Shown here one piece after another: positions 8,488-17,981 of a stretch of DNA of 64,000 nt. Source of the DNA: Streptomyces sp. NBC_00224 (lineage in GTDB: Bacteria > Actinomycetota > Actinomycetes > Streptomycetales > Streptomycetaceae); the NCBI RefSeq assembly GCF_041435195.1, contig NZ_CP108106.1, positions 5,805,501 through 5,869,500 of the forward strand. The letters run 5' to 3'. The notes under the pieces were generated by a model. It ran no database searches and had not been told where the DNA came from. It saw nothing but the letters and a program-made list of their open reading frames with translations. Made by a program: the position numbers and the translations under genes. Each line of letters begins with the position of its first letter. Position 1 is the first letter of the stretch.

Positions 8488-10002
8488 ATGAGGCGCACCA
8501 GGAACAGACTTCGCTGTACGTTCGCGGCCGCCGTGGCCGCGGCGGCCGCGTTCGGGGGCATGACGGCGACAGCGACGGCCGCACCCGCGGCGACGGTACA
8601 GTCCACCCCCCTTCCGCCCGAGCTTGAGAAGATCCGCGCCGCCGAGGCGCTCAAGCTGTACGGGGATTCCGCCGAGCGGCCCATGGACCAGCGCAGGACC
8701 GGGCTCATCTCGCTCGGCGACAGCGAGATCTCCGGCGAGGGCGTCGGCACCTACGAGGCCGGCACCAACGGCCCCGACAACTGGTGCCACCGGGCGCCGG
8801 ACTCCGCGATCCACCGCACCGGGATCCCTGCCGACGAGACGTACAACGTGGCTTGTTCGGGCGCGTACACCGGCAATATCCGGATAGGCGGCTCGAAGCA
8901 GTACGCGGACGAGCTCGTGCAGAGCGACAGCCTGGCCATCAAGGCCCGCAACACCCGCATCAAGATGGTGCTGCTTGTCGCCGGGGCCAACGACGACCTC
9001 CAGTTCGGGCCGGTGATGACCGACTGCGTGGAGCGGTACCTGCTGCTCCAGGGCCCGTGCGAGTCGAAGTACGCGCCCGGCTGGCAGGCGCGGGTCGACG
9101 GCCTGGTGCCCAAGGTCGAGCAGACGGTCACCGACCTGAAGAGCGTGATGCGCGACGCCGGGTACGCCGACGGCGACTACAAGCTGGTCGTGATGGGCTA
9201 CCCGAGCCCGATCGGCCCCGACTTCCACGACAACCCGAACTTCCCGGGCAAGCTCGTCTGCGGCGGCCTCGGCTACGACTCCGACACCGTCTGGGGCCGC
9301 AACACCGCCGTCCCGGCCTTCGAGCGCGGGATGCGCAAGGCGGCGGCCGACACCGGCGCGGTCTACCTCGACAACTCGCGGCTCTTCAACGGCCACGAGG
9401 TGTGCATGGAGGACACCTGGGCGCGCGGCCTCTACATCGACCTGTCCAAGCCGGGCCTGCCGGACTCCAACTCGGTGCGCCAGTCCTTCCACCCCAACTA
9501 CCGGGGCCACGGCGCCTTCGCGTCCTGCCTCACCCAGATCTACGACTCGGGGCAGCGTGAGGCCAGTTGCGCCGACCCGGCGTCCACCGGTTCGCCGGTG
9601 CTCTACCCGCTCGCCTGGGACGACGCGTACCAGCCGCTGAAGAACGCGTCGACCGGCAGCTGTCTGGACGTGAGCGGCGCGTCCAGCGCCAACAACACCG
9701 CCGTCGTCGGCTGGGACTGCCACGGCGGCCGCAACCAGAACTGGTGGTACGACGGCACCCGCAAGTCGGTCCACACCCAGCTCACCCAGGACCGCTGCCT
9801 GGACGTGCCGGGCGCGAACTACTCGGCCGGGGCCAAGCTGATCATCTGGAACTGCCACGGCGGCGCCAACCAGGAGTTCGTCAGGGACGGCTCCACCCTG
9901 CGCCCGGCGGCGGCCACCGGCCTGTGCGCCACGCTGGCGGCGGCCAAGGACCCGCTGACGCTGCGCCCGTGCGACGGCTCCCCGTCGCAGCGCTTCGCGT
10001 AA
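8488..10002 (+). CDS. Secreted SGNH/GDSL esterase with C-terminal ricin-type lectin domain
   Basis: 504 residues. A Sec-type signal peptide is clear (MRRTRNRLR, then an Ala-rich core, then TATAAPA near residues 30-34). The SGNH hydrolase domain carries Ser79 in SLGDSEISGEG and the catalytic His335 in SFHPNYRGH; VAGAND supplies the block III Asn. A ricin-B-type beta-trefoil begins near residue 380, with QxW-like repeats NQNWWYD, NQEFVRD and SQRF. An extracellular ester hydrolase anchored to a carbohydrate substrate (plant polymer, acetylated glycan or lipid) is likely. ATG 8488 follows GGGGAGG by four bases and starts an ideal signal peptide; the GTG at 8461 would spoil it. Confidence 0.9.
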   Translation: MRRTRNRLRCTFAAAVAAAAAFGGMTATATAAPAATVQSTPLPPELEKIRAAEALKLYGDSAERPMDQRRTGLISLGDSEISGEGVGTYEAGTNGPDNWCHRAPDSAIHRTGIPADETYNVACSGAYTGNIRIGGSKQYADELVQSDSLAIKARNTRIKMVLLVAGANDDLQFGPVMTDCVERYLLLQGPCESKYAPGWQARVDGLVPKVEQTVTDLKSVMRDAGYADGDYKLVVMGYPSPIGPDFHDNPNFPGKLVCGGLGYDSDTVWGRNTAVPAFERGMRKAAADTGAVYLDNSRLFNGHEVCMEDTWARGLYIDLSKPGLPDSNSVRQSFHPNYRGHGAFASCLTQIYDSGQREASCADPASTGSPVLYPLAWDDAYQPLKNASTGSCLDVSGASSANNTAVVGWDCHGGRNQNWWYDGTRKSVHTQLTQDRCLDVPGANYSAGAKLIIWNCHGGANQEFVRDGSTLRPAAATGLCATLAAAKDPLTLRPCDGSPSQRFA

Positions 10003-10032
10003 CGGCGGCCTCCACATAACCGTCCCCTCCCT

Positions 10033-10051
10033 TTAGGTTAGGCTGTCCTAA
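10033..10051 (+). promoter_or_regulatory. Iron box (DmdR/IdeR-type operator)
   Basis: TTAGGTTAGGCTGTCCTAA is a 19-base interrupted palindrome matching the actinobacterial DmdR1/IdeR iron-box consensus (TTAGGTTAGGCT-N-ACCTAA, recalled) at all but about one or two positions. It sits 21 bases before the GTG of the acylase fusion and just ahead of its AGGGAGGGG ribosome site. A Fe2+-loaded regulator bound here would block the promoter, so the gene should be derepressed by iron starvation. Confidence 0.85.
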
Positions 10052-10072
10052 CTTATAGGGAGGGGATCGGGC

Positions 10073-12679
10073 GTGAGCGCCGAGGTCTATCGCGACACCT
10101 GGGGCGTCCCGCACCTGCGGGCGGCCGACGCCCGTGAGCTGGCGTACGCGCAAGGGCGGGTCACCGCCGTGGACCGAGCCTGGCAGCTGGAGGTCGAACG
10201 GCACCGGGTGCAGGGCACCACGGCCGCCTTCCTCGGCCCCGACGCGGTCGGCTGGGACGTCTTCGCCCGCCGCGCCCGCCTGGCCGACACGGCCCGCCGG
10301 TGCTTCGAGGCGCTGGACGCGGAGACGGCGGACTGGGTCACGGCGTACGTGGCGGGGGTCAACGACGGGCTCGCGGGCGGGGCCGCCGGTCGGCCCGGCT
10401 TCGCGGAGTCGGGCCTGGCGCCCGGCCGCTGGGAACCGTGGACGCCGCTGGGCGTCTGGCTCTCCACCCACATCCTCTTCGCCGGTTTCCCCACCAAGCT
10501 CTGGCGCGAGCGGGCGGTCGCGGCGCTCGGCGCGGGCGCGGTGGAACTCTTCGCCACCGACGGCCCCGGCACCTCCGGCTCCAACGGCTGGCTGGTCACC
10601 GGCGAGCACACCGCCACCGGCGCCGCGATCATCGCGGGCGACCCGCACCGCTTCATCGAGGACCCCGGCGTCTACCAGCAGATCCGCCTCTCCTGCCCGG
10701 AGTTCGACGTCGTCGGCCTCGCCGTCCCCGGCGTCCCCGGCATCGCCCACTTCGGCCACACCGGCTCGGTCGCCTGGGCCATCACCAACGCCATGGCCGA
10801 CTACCAGGACCTCTACCGCGAACGCCTGCGCCGCGACGGTACGGACGTGGCCGCGCTCGGCCCCGACGGCTGGGCCCCGGCGTCCGTCCACGTCGAGACG
10901 GTGGAGGTGGCGGGCGCGGCCCCGGTGACGGTCGAGGTGATCGAGACGGACCGGGGCCCGGTGATCATCGGCGGCCCCGACGCGGCCGACGCCATCAGCC
11001 TGCGCCACCCGCCCCGCGTCACCGCCGCCCTCGGCTTCGCCGCGCTCCCGGCGCTGCTGCGCGCCCGGACCGCCGACGACGTCGACCGCGCCTTCGACGA
11101 GTGGGTCGAGCCGGTCAACGTGGTCCAGGCCGCCGACACCCGGGGCGGCCATCTGCACCGTGTGGCGGGCCGCGTACCGCTGCGCCACGACATCAACCGC
11201 GTACGGGTCGTACCGGCGTGGGAGGCGGCCCACGCGTGGCAGGGCTGGGCCCCGATGCCGCGCGCGGAGGTGTCCGGGACGGCCGTGATGGCCAACCAGC
11301 GGGGCCTGGCGGCGCCGCTGGGCGTGGAGTTCGCGCCCCCGTACCGCGCGGACCGCATAACGGCCCTGCTGGCCGCCTCGCGCGCGTGGACGGCTCCGCG
11401 GATGTCGGCGATCCACACGGACACGGACCTGGCGTCGGCACGCCCGCTGCTGGGACTGCTGACGGACCTCAAGGGCCTGACTCCCCGGGCGGAGACCCTC
11501 CGGGACCGTCTGACGACGGGCTGGGACCGCCGCATGGAGGCGGATTCGACGGACGCGATGGCGTACGCGACGGTGCGGGAGCGGGTCGTACGCCACCTGG
11601 CGACCCACCCGTCCTTCGCCGACCTGGCCGAACTCCCGCCCCTGCCCGACCTGTTCCTGCCCTGGCTGGCGCTGACGCCGAGGATCGCGTTCGCGCTGGA
11701 GACGATCCTGACGACGTCGATGCTGCCCGAGCTCGACCGGGTGGAGCTGGTGCGGGTGGCGCTGGAGGAAGTGGCGGCGGAGGGCGTGGAGTTCGGGCCG
11801 TGGGGCGAGGCGCACCGGCTCGCGCCGTGGCAGGCGCTGCCGGCGCCCCAGGAGTGGCCGGGCCTGGCGGGCGACCACGACTGCGTCCTGTCCACGAGCA
11901 GCGTCCCCGGCCTCACACACCGCAGCGCCCGGGGCCCGGCCGCGCGGTACGTCTGGGACCTGGCCCGCCGCGAGGACAGCCTCTGGGTGGTCCCGTTCGG
12001 CGCGTCGGGCGCACCGGACAGCCCCCACCACCGCGACCAGCTCCCGCTGTGGGTGGCGGGGGAGCTGGCGCCGGTGGTGACCGACTGGAGCGACCTGAGG
12101 AGAGAGACGTTGTACGAGCGGAGTGCCCACGCGTACGAGGAGAAGGTCGCCGGCTTCGGAACGGTCCGGCTGCGCCCGCTGGACCCGCCGGAGGACGCGG
12201 ACCTGATCCACTCGTGGGTCACCCAGGAACGGGCCCGGTTCTGGGGGATGCTGGACGCGGACCGCGCGTACGTGGAGGAGACCTACGCGTACGTCGACTC
12301 CCTCCCCACGCACCACGCGTTCCTGCTCCTGCTGGACGACGAGCCGGTGGGGCTGTTCCAGACGTACGAGCCGGGCGCCGATCCGCTGGGGGAGTGCTAC
12401 GAGGTGCGCCCGGGCGACGTCGGCATCCACATCCTGGTGGCCCCCGCACCGGGCCCGGCGCGCCCCGGCTTCACGGGCGCCCTGATGAGAACCCTGATCA
12501 ACTACGTCCTCTCCGACCCCGCCCACCAGCGGATCGTGGTGGAACCGGACGTACGGAACGAGAAGTCGATCGAGCGGATGGTGCGGTCGGGGTTCGTGCT
12601 GGGGGAGGAAGTGGACAAGCCGGAGAAGCGGGCCCGCCTGGCGTTCCTGGAGAGGCCCCCCACCCCGCCCGTTACCTGA
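10073..12679 (+). CDS. Iron-regulated fusion: penicillin-acylase-type Ntn hydrolase + IucB-like siderophore N-acyltransferase
   Basis: 868 residues. Residues 1 to about 675 form a penicillin amidase/PvdQ-type Ntn hydrolase. The chain begins with the family opening (VYRDTWGVPHLRA, then AYAQGRVTAVDRAWQLE). The nucleophile is probably Ser170 in SGSNGWLV, where autocleavage would free the beta chain, and NPVNVVQAAD-like and GTAVMANQR segments follow. Unlike secreted acylases it has no signal peptide, so it should be cytosolic. Residues of about 700-865 match the IucB/RhbD-type acetyltransferase of siderophore pathways (RFWGML, PVGLFQTYEP, DVGIHILVAP, VVEPDVRNEKSIERMVRSGF). With the iron box this implies hydroxamate siderophore tailoring or salvage. 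Separate amidase and acetyltransferase genes have been reported with some desferrioxamine clusters (recollection). A TTG at 12110 preceded by GAGGAG might yield the second domain alone. Confidence 0.85.
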   Translation: MSAEVYRDTWGVPHLRAADARELAYAQGRVTAVDRAWQLEVERHRVQGTTAAFLGPDAVGWDVFARRARLADTARRCFEALDAETADWVTAYVAGVNDGLAGGAAGRPGFAESGLAPGRWEPWTPLGVWLSTHILFAGFPTKLWRERAVAALGAGAVELFATDGPGTSGSNGWLVTGEHTATGAAIIAGDPHRFIEDPGVYQQIRLSCPEFDVVGLAVPGVPGIAHFGHTGSVAWAITNAMADYQDLYRERLRRDGTDVAALGPDGWAPASVHVETVEVAGAAPVTVEVIETDRGPVIIGGPDAADAISLRHPPRVTAALGFAALPALLRARTADDVDRAFDEWVEPVNVVQAADTRGGHLHRVAGRVPLRHDINRVRVVPAWEAAHAWQGWAPMPRAEVSGTAVMANQRGLAAPLGVEFAPPYRADRITALLAASRAWTAPRMSAIHTDTDLASARPLLGLLTDLKGLTPRAETLRDRLTTGWDRRMEADSTDAMAYATVRERVVRHLATHPSFADLAELPPLPDLFLPWLALTPRIAFALETILTTSMLPELDRVELVRVALEEVAAEGVEFGPWGEAHRLAPWQALPAPQEWPGLAGDHDCVLSTSSVPGLTHRSARGPAARYVWDLARREDSLWVVPFGASGAPDSPHHRDQLPLWVAGELAPVVTDWSDLRRETLYERSAHAYEEKVAGFGTVRLRPLDPPEDADLIHSWVTQERARFWGMLDADRAYVEETYAYVDSLPTHHAFLLLLDDEPVGLFQTYEPGADPLGECYEVRPGDVGIHILVAPAPGPARPGFTGALMRTLINYVLSDPAHQRIVVEPDVRNEKSIERMVRSGFVLGEEVDKPEKRARLAFLERPPTPPVT
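12097..12112 (+). promoter_or_regulatory. Possible internal ribosome site and TTG start for the acyltransferase domain
   Basis: Inside the fusion, GAGGAGAG (12097-12104) is followed five bases later by TTG at 12110, in frame at codon 680 and exactly at the domain boundary. This looks like the relic of a former intergenic start, or a working internal start that makes a free acyltransferase. Confidence 0.4.
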
Positions 12680-13033
12680 ACCCTCCGGGGGTGGGTGGGG
12701 GGTTGAGGCGGTTTCCCGGGGGCTGCGCCCCCGGACCCCGGGCGGGGCTGCGCCCCTGCGGCCCCGGACCCCTCGTTTGTCTGCGGGTCGGTGAGGGCTG
12801 GTCGCGCAGTTCCCCGCGCCCCTAAAGGCAGAACGGGGCCCGGCCAAATCCAGTCCGGCGGCACGAAATTCAGCCCCTCCGGCGTTTGAGGAGCGGGGTC
12901 CGGGGCGGAGCCCCGAAGCGGGGTGCAGGGGCCGCAGGCCCCGCGAGCGGGTGCAGGGGCGCAGCCCCGCCCGGGGGTCCGGGGGCGTAGCCCCCGGGAG
13001 ACCACCCTCACCCCTCACCCACCCCCGGAGGGT
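12680..13033. repeat. Long imperfect inverted repeat with nested GC hairpins between convergent genes
   Basis: Arms at about 12680-12759 and 12953-13033 are near-identical inverted copies: each reads CCCTCCGGGGGTGGGTG, then GGGGGCTNCGCCCCCGGACCCC, outward from its own gene's stop. Between them are more GGGGC-NNN-GCCCC hairpins, a CAGCCCCTCCGGCGTTTGAGG unit and one copy of the dispersed GGTCGCGCAGTTCCCCGCGC repeat. No gene is supported here. It probably acts as a bidirectional terminator or mRNA 3'-end stabiliser for the acylase fusion and the class I fumarase. Confidence 0.75.
12775..12827 (+). repeat. Dispersed intergenic repeat, copy A
   Basis: Contains GTTTGTCTGCGGG, a short variable spacer, then GGTCGCGCAGTTCCCCGCGC followed by CCCT. 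The same unit recurs in this window near 18803, 61501, 61557 and 61646, always outside genes. Confidence 0.8.
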
Positions 13034-13067
13034 CTAGGTGAAGGGGCGGGGTGGGGCCAAACAACCG

Positions 13068-14747
<1,680 letters not shown>

Positions 14748-14896
14748 TCCTCACTCGGCAGACAGCGGCTGACCTCCATTGGCACAGCACCCTCAAGCGT
14801 ATGCCGCCGCCACGCCCCCGATCCTGTGAGGTAAGGCTCAGTTGCGCCCAGGGCACCACCGCCCCGTACCCCTAGTCGCGATCTATCGCGTTTCGG

Positions 14897-14902
14897 TACG
14901 CT
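14897..14902 (+). promoter_or_regulatory. -10 hexamer TACGCT, probable leaderless promoter of the DUF1707 gene
   Basis: TACGCT followed by six bases and the GTG start at 14909, with no ribosome-binding sequence between. The predicted transcript begins at the start codon. Confidence 0.5.
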
Positions 14903-14908
14903 GGCTCC

Positions 14909-15616
14909 GTGGACCTCGAAAAGCACGACGCCAAGCCGCAGCCCGTGGATCCCGCCCGGTCCGCCCCCCTGCGCGCCTCCGACGCCGACCGCGACCGGGT
15001 CGCCGACATCCTGCGCGAGGCCCTCGCGGAGGGCCGCCTGGACGCGGAGGAGCACGCCGAGCGCATCGACGGCGTCTACCGCGCCAAGACGATGGGCGAG
15101 CTGGAGCCGCTGGTACGGGACCTGCCCGCGGCGGCCGACGGCGCGCACCGGTTCGGCGCGCCCTCGTCCGCGTCGTCCACGCCCGCGTATGCGACCGCAC
15201 ACGCTCCGGACGAGGCCGTGGGACCGGTCGCCGCCGAGAGTCTGGTCGCCGTCTTCTCCAGTTCGACCCGCAAGGGCCGCTGGCGCATCGGCCGCCGTAC
15301 GAACGCGTTCGCGCTCTTCGGCAGCGTCGAGATCGATCTCACCGAGGCCTATTTCGAACAGCGGCTTTCCGTCATCAACGCCACCTCGATCTTCGGCAAC
15401 GTGGAGGTCCGGGTCCCCGAGAACCTCACCCTGCGGGGCAGCGGCACCGGCATCTTCGGCAACTTCGAAGTGGACACGCTGGAGGCCGAACACCCCGAGG
15501 CGCCCGTGGTCGTCGTCAACGGATACTCGGTATTCGGCAACATCGAGGCCAAGCCCAAGCGCGGCAAGCGGATCGCCGACCTCCACGGCCGCCTGCGCAA
15601 ACACCTCGACTCCTGA
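14909..15616 (+). CDS. DUF1707 protein with LiaF-like C-terminal domain
   Basis: 235 residues. A DUF1707 domain at about residues 20-70 (LRASDADRDRVADILREALAEGRL, then ERIDGVYRAKTMGEL) is a helical module widespread in actinobacteria. The C-terminal half carries repeated FG-x-V/I-E motifs (FALFGSVEIDL, SIFGNVEVRV, GIFGNFEVD, SVFGNIEAK) typical of the beta-helix-like LiaF/DUF2154 domain that senses cell-wall stress. The loop between them is Ala/Ser-rich. No membrane segment is present, so it should act in the cytoplasm, perhaps binding a membrane partner. Function unproven. GTG 14909 is chosen from the start of the conserved domain and the promoter spacing; it lies 161 bases from the class I fumarase, divergently. 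Confidence 0.85.
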   Translation: MDLEKHDAKPQPVDPARSAPLRASDADRDRVADILREALAEGRLDAEEHAERIDGVYRAKTMGELEPLVRDLPAAADGAHRFGAPSSASSTPAYATAHAPDEAVGPVAAESLVAVFSSSTRKGRWRIGRRTNAFALFGSVEIDLTEAYFEQRLSVINATSIFGNVEVRVPENLTLRGSGTGIFGNFEVDTLEAEHPEAPVVVVNGYSVFGNIEAKPKRGKRIADLHGRLRKHLDS

Positions 15617-15765
15617 CGCGTCGCGTCCGCACACTTCCAGTCATCGGCGGACGATCGGAATTCCGGACATCGGAACTCAGTGCATAGGCACGCGCACAGC
15701 GGGTAGGGACTGTCGCATCGTCGCTCGCTCGCGAAGCCGTTGTCAGCCGTCGTCAGGAGTTGGCC

Positions 15766-16122
15766 GTGCTGCATCCGCCGCATCAGTCCCTGCAGGTCGC
15801 CGTCGCAGTCCCGCCCCAGCGCGGCCCAGCTCGGGAGGACCAGGCGGGCCCGTGGCACACGGAGGCGGTCTGCCGCCGGGACGAGGCGGGGCTGTTCTTC
15901 GCCCCCTCCAAGGAGCCGACGGCCGCGCGCCTGTCGCGCGAGGAGGCCGCCAAGCGCGTCTGCGCCCGCTGCCCCGTCATGGTCGAGTGCCGCGAGCACG
16001 CCCTGCTGATGCCCGAGCCCTACGGGGTGTGGGGCGGTCTGACGGCGGCTGAGCGGCGCGTGGTGCTGGCCCGTCGGCGCCGGCGCGAGGTCGAGCTGAA
16101 GAAGTCCGCGTCCGCCGCCTGA
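15766..16122 (+). CDS. wblI: WhiB-family iron-sulfur transcription factor
   Basis: 118 residues. Four cysteines in the WhiB pattern bind a [4Fe-4S] cluster: Cys36, Cys66, Cys69 and Cys75 (C-x29-C-x2-C-x5-C). The G(V/I)WGG turn is present as GVWGGL, followed by a basic tail (RRVVLARRRRREVELKK) that contacts DNA or sigma region 4. Such proteins respond to NO/O2 and act with the main sigma factor. GTG 15766 is preceded by AGGAG at six bases; TTG at 15760 is possible but too close to that site. The name wblI rests on recalled synteny (class I fumarase, DUF1707, wblI, glpX). It ends on a strong terminator shared with glpX. Confidence 0.88.
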   Translation: MLHPPHQSLQVAVAVPPQRGPAREDQAGPWHTEAVCRRDEAGLFFAPSKEPTAARLSREEAAKRVCARCPVMVECREHALLMPEPYGVWGGLTAAERRVVLARRRRREVELKKSASAA

Positions 16123-16127
16123 CGTGC

Positions 16128-16190
16128 GCGTACGTACGTGAAGGGGCGCCCCCGTCCGCACAACGGGGGCGCCCCTTCACGTACGTACGC
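16128..16190. terminator. Perfect 28-bp-stem bidirectional terminator
   Basis: Arms at 16128-16155 and 16163-16190 are perfect complements with a seven-base loop. Each arm carries a GTACGTAC end and a GGGGCGCCCC core. It stands between the convergent WhiB and glpX genes, starting five bases after the WhiB stop and ending 11 bases before the glpX stop. Confidence 0.92.
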
Positions 16191-16201
16191 GGTCGGGACC
16201 G

Positions 16202-17233
16202 CTACTTCGCGCGATCGAAGTCGATCTGGCTGTACGCGCGGAGCTTGGACAGCTTGTGGGTGGAGTCGATCTGGCGGATCGTGCCCGACTTCGACCGCAT
16301 GACCAGGGACTGGGTGGTGGCGGTCTCGCCGCGGTAGCGGACGCCGCGCAGGAGCTCGCCGTCGGTGATGCCGGTGGCGACGAAGAAGACGTTGTCGCCG
16401 GAGACGAGGTCGCCGGTCGACAGCACCCGGTCGAGGTCGTGGCCCGCGTCCAGCGCACGCCGGCGCTCGGCGTCGTCCTTGGGCCAGAGCTTGCCCTGGA
16501 TGGTGCCGCCGAGGCACTTGATGGCGCAGGCGGAGATGATGCCTTCGGGCGTGCCGCCGATGCCCATCAGCAGATCCACACCGGTGCCTTCACGTACGGC
16601 CATGATGGATCCGGCCACATCGCCGTCGGAGATGAACTTGATGCGGGCGCCGGTCTCCCGGATCTCCTTGACGATGCCTTCGTGACGCGGCCGGTCGAGG
16701 ATGACGACCGTGACGTCCTCGGGCGAGGAGTTCTTGGCCTTCGCGACACGCCGGATGTTCACCGACACGGGCGCGTTGATGTCGACGAAGTCGGCGGCCT
16801 CGGGCCCGGTGACGAGCTTGTCCATGTAGAACACGGCCGACGGGTCGAACATCGTCCCGCGGTCGGCCGCGGCGAGGACCGCGATGGCGTTGGGCATGCC
16901 CTTGGCGTTGAGGGTGGTGCCGTCGATGGGGTCGACGGCGATGTCGACCTCGGGGCCGGTGCCGTCACCGATGCGCTCACCGTTGTAGAGCATGGGAGCT
17001 TCGTCCTTCTCCCCCTCTCCGATGACGACGACGCCGTTCATGGAGACGGTGGAGACCAGGGTGCGCATGGCGTTGACCGCGGCGCCGTCCGCGCCGATCT
17101 TGTCACCGCGCCCGACCCAGCGGCCCGCTGCCATGGCGGCGGCCTCGGTGACCCGGACCAGTTCCAGGGCGAGGTTGCGATCGGGGGCCTCGGGCGAGAC
17201 CTCAAGTTGGGGCGGCAGGTTGTGCTCGGTCAT
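16202..17233 (-). CDS. glpX: Class II fructose-1,6-bisphosphatase
   Basis: 343 residues. It hydrolyses fructose 1,6-bisphosphate to fructose 6-phosphate in gluconeogenesis. GlpX hallmarks are visible: [33 protein letters not shown], the metal-binding DPIDGTT, and GTPEG near residue 215. Cytosolic and Mn2+/Mg2+-dependent in the family. ATG 17233 has AAAGGTG eight bases upstream; the open frame further upstream is not conserved-looking. It is divergent from the DUF4245 gene and converges on the WhiB gene. I recall it as the main FBPase in streptomycetes; no other is seen here. Confidence 0.95.
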   Translation of the reverse strand: MTEHNLPPQLEVSPEAPDRNLALELVRVTEAAAMAAGRWVGRGDKIGADGAAVNAMRTLVSTVSMNGVVVIGEGEKDEAPMLYNGERIGDGTGPEVDIAVDPIDGTTLNAKGMPNAIAVLAAADRGTMFDPSAVFYMDKLVTGPEAADFVDINAPVSVNIRRVAKAKNSSPEDVTVVILDRPRHEGIVKEIRETGARIKFISDGDVAGSIMAVREGTGVDLLMGIGGTPEGIISACAIKCLGGTIQGKLWPKDDAERRRALDAGHDLDRVLSTGDLVSGDNVFFVATGITDGELLRGVRYRGETATTQSLVMRSKSGTIRQIDSTHKLSKLRAYSQIDFDRAK

Positions 17234-17324
17234 CGGAGCGCACCTTTCTGTACGGCGACGGCCGGGAAAAGAGGGTGCTTGGACTCTATCGTTACGTCGA
17301 CAAAATGAGCAGAGGGGGCCACGT

Positions 17325-17345
17325 ATGAGCACCGACATGACCTGA
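17325..17345 (+). other. Six-codon mini-ORF in front of the DUF4245 gene
   Basis: ATG at 17325 encodes MSTDMT then TGA, preceded by AGAGGGGG at about seven bases and ending 12 bases before the GTG of the next gene. It could be a translated leader or chance. Confidence 0.25.
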
Positions 17346-17357
17346 GACCATGGGTGC

Positions 17358-17891
17358 GTGGCAGGAACACGTGGCAAGCAGAGTGTGCGGAACATGCTGC
17401 AGTCGTTGGCGGTGATCGGCATCGCCGTGGCTGTGATGTACATGTTCATCCCGCACGACGGCAAGAAGGACCCGGTCAAGGCGGTCGACTACCGCGTCGA
17501 GCTCCTGACGGTCCGGCGCGCCGCGCCGTACCCGGTGGCGGCGCCGGTCGGGCTCCCGGACCAGGACAAGTGGAAGGCGACCTCGGTCACGTACGACGGC
17601 CAGGCCGACAACGCCTGGCACCTGGGCTTCCTGGACCCCGCGAAGGAGTACGTGGCGATCGAGCAGTCCTCGGCGCCCAACCGGGACAAGTTCGTGCGGT
17701 CCGTCGCCAAGCAGGCGGCGAAGACCGACCGCACCCAGCAGATCGCGGGCGCGACCTGGCGCCGCTGGGAGGGCCCCAAGTACGACGCGCTCGTCCGCGA
17801 GGACAAGGGCTCCACGACCGTGGTGACCGGAACGGCGGGCTTCGCGCAGCTGGAGCGGATGGCGGCGGCGCTGGAGCTGAAGAAGGCGTGA
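17358..17891 (+). CDS. DUF4245 family membrane-anchored protein
   Basis: 177 residues. A short cytoplasmic start is followed by one hydrophobic anchor ([20 protein letters not shown], residues 13-32), then a soluble extracytoplasmic domain with WHLGFLDP and [11 protein letters not shown], the conserved stretch of DUF4245. The family occurs in actinobacteria beside glpX and has no established biochemical role that I know of. GTG 17358 fits the domain start; no strong ribosome site is visible. It diverges from glpX and ends at a shared terminator. Confidence 0.85.
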   Translation: MAGTRGKQSVRNMLQSLAVIGIAVAVMYMFIPHDGKKDPVKAVDYRVELLTVRRAAPYPVAAPVGLPDQDKWKATSVTYDGQADNAWHLGFLDPAKEYVAIEQSSAPNRDKFVRSVAKQAAKTDRTQQIAGATWRRWEGPKYDALVREDKGSTTVVTGTAGFAQLERMAAALELKKA

Positions 17892-17925
17892 CGACTGTCT
17901 GACGACCCGCTGATGTCGTACGGCG

Positions 17926-17961
17926 AAGGCCGCCGCACCCCGCTGGGGGTGCGGCGGCCTT
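17926..17961. terminator. 16-bp-stem bidirectional terminator
   Basis: AAGGCCGCCGCACCCC at 17926-17941 pairs perfectly with 17946-17961 across a four-base loop, between the convergent DUF4245 and nitroreductase genes. Confidence 0.88.
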
Positions 17962-17981
17962 CCGCGTTTCCGGGCCGGGGC

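Noticed and set aside
9881..13018. A 1045-codon minus-strand open frame across the acylase fusion and the inverted repeat
   Set aside because: Low-complexity Arg/Ala/Gly translation, no ribosome site, runs through palindromic intergenic DNA; the + strand acylase and acyltransferase motifs are unmistakable.
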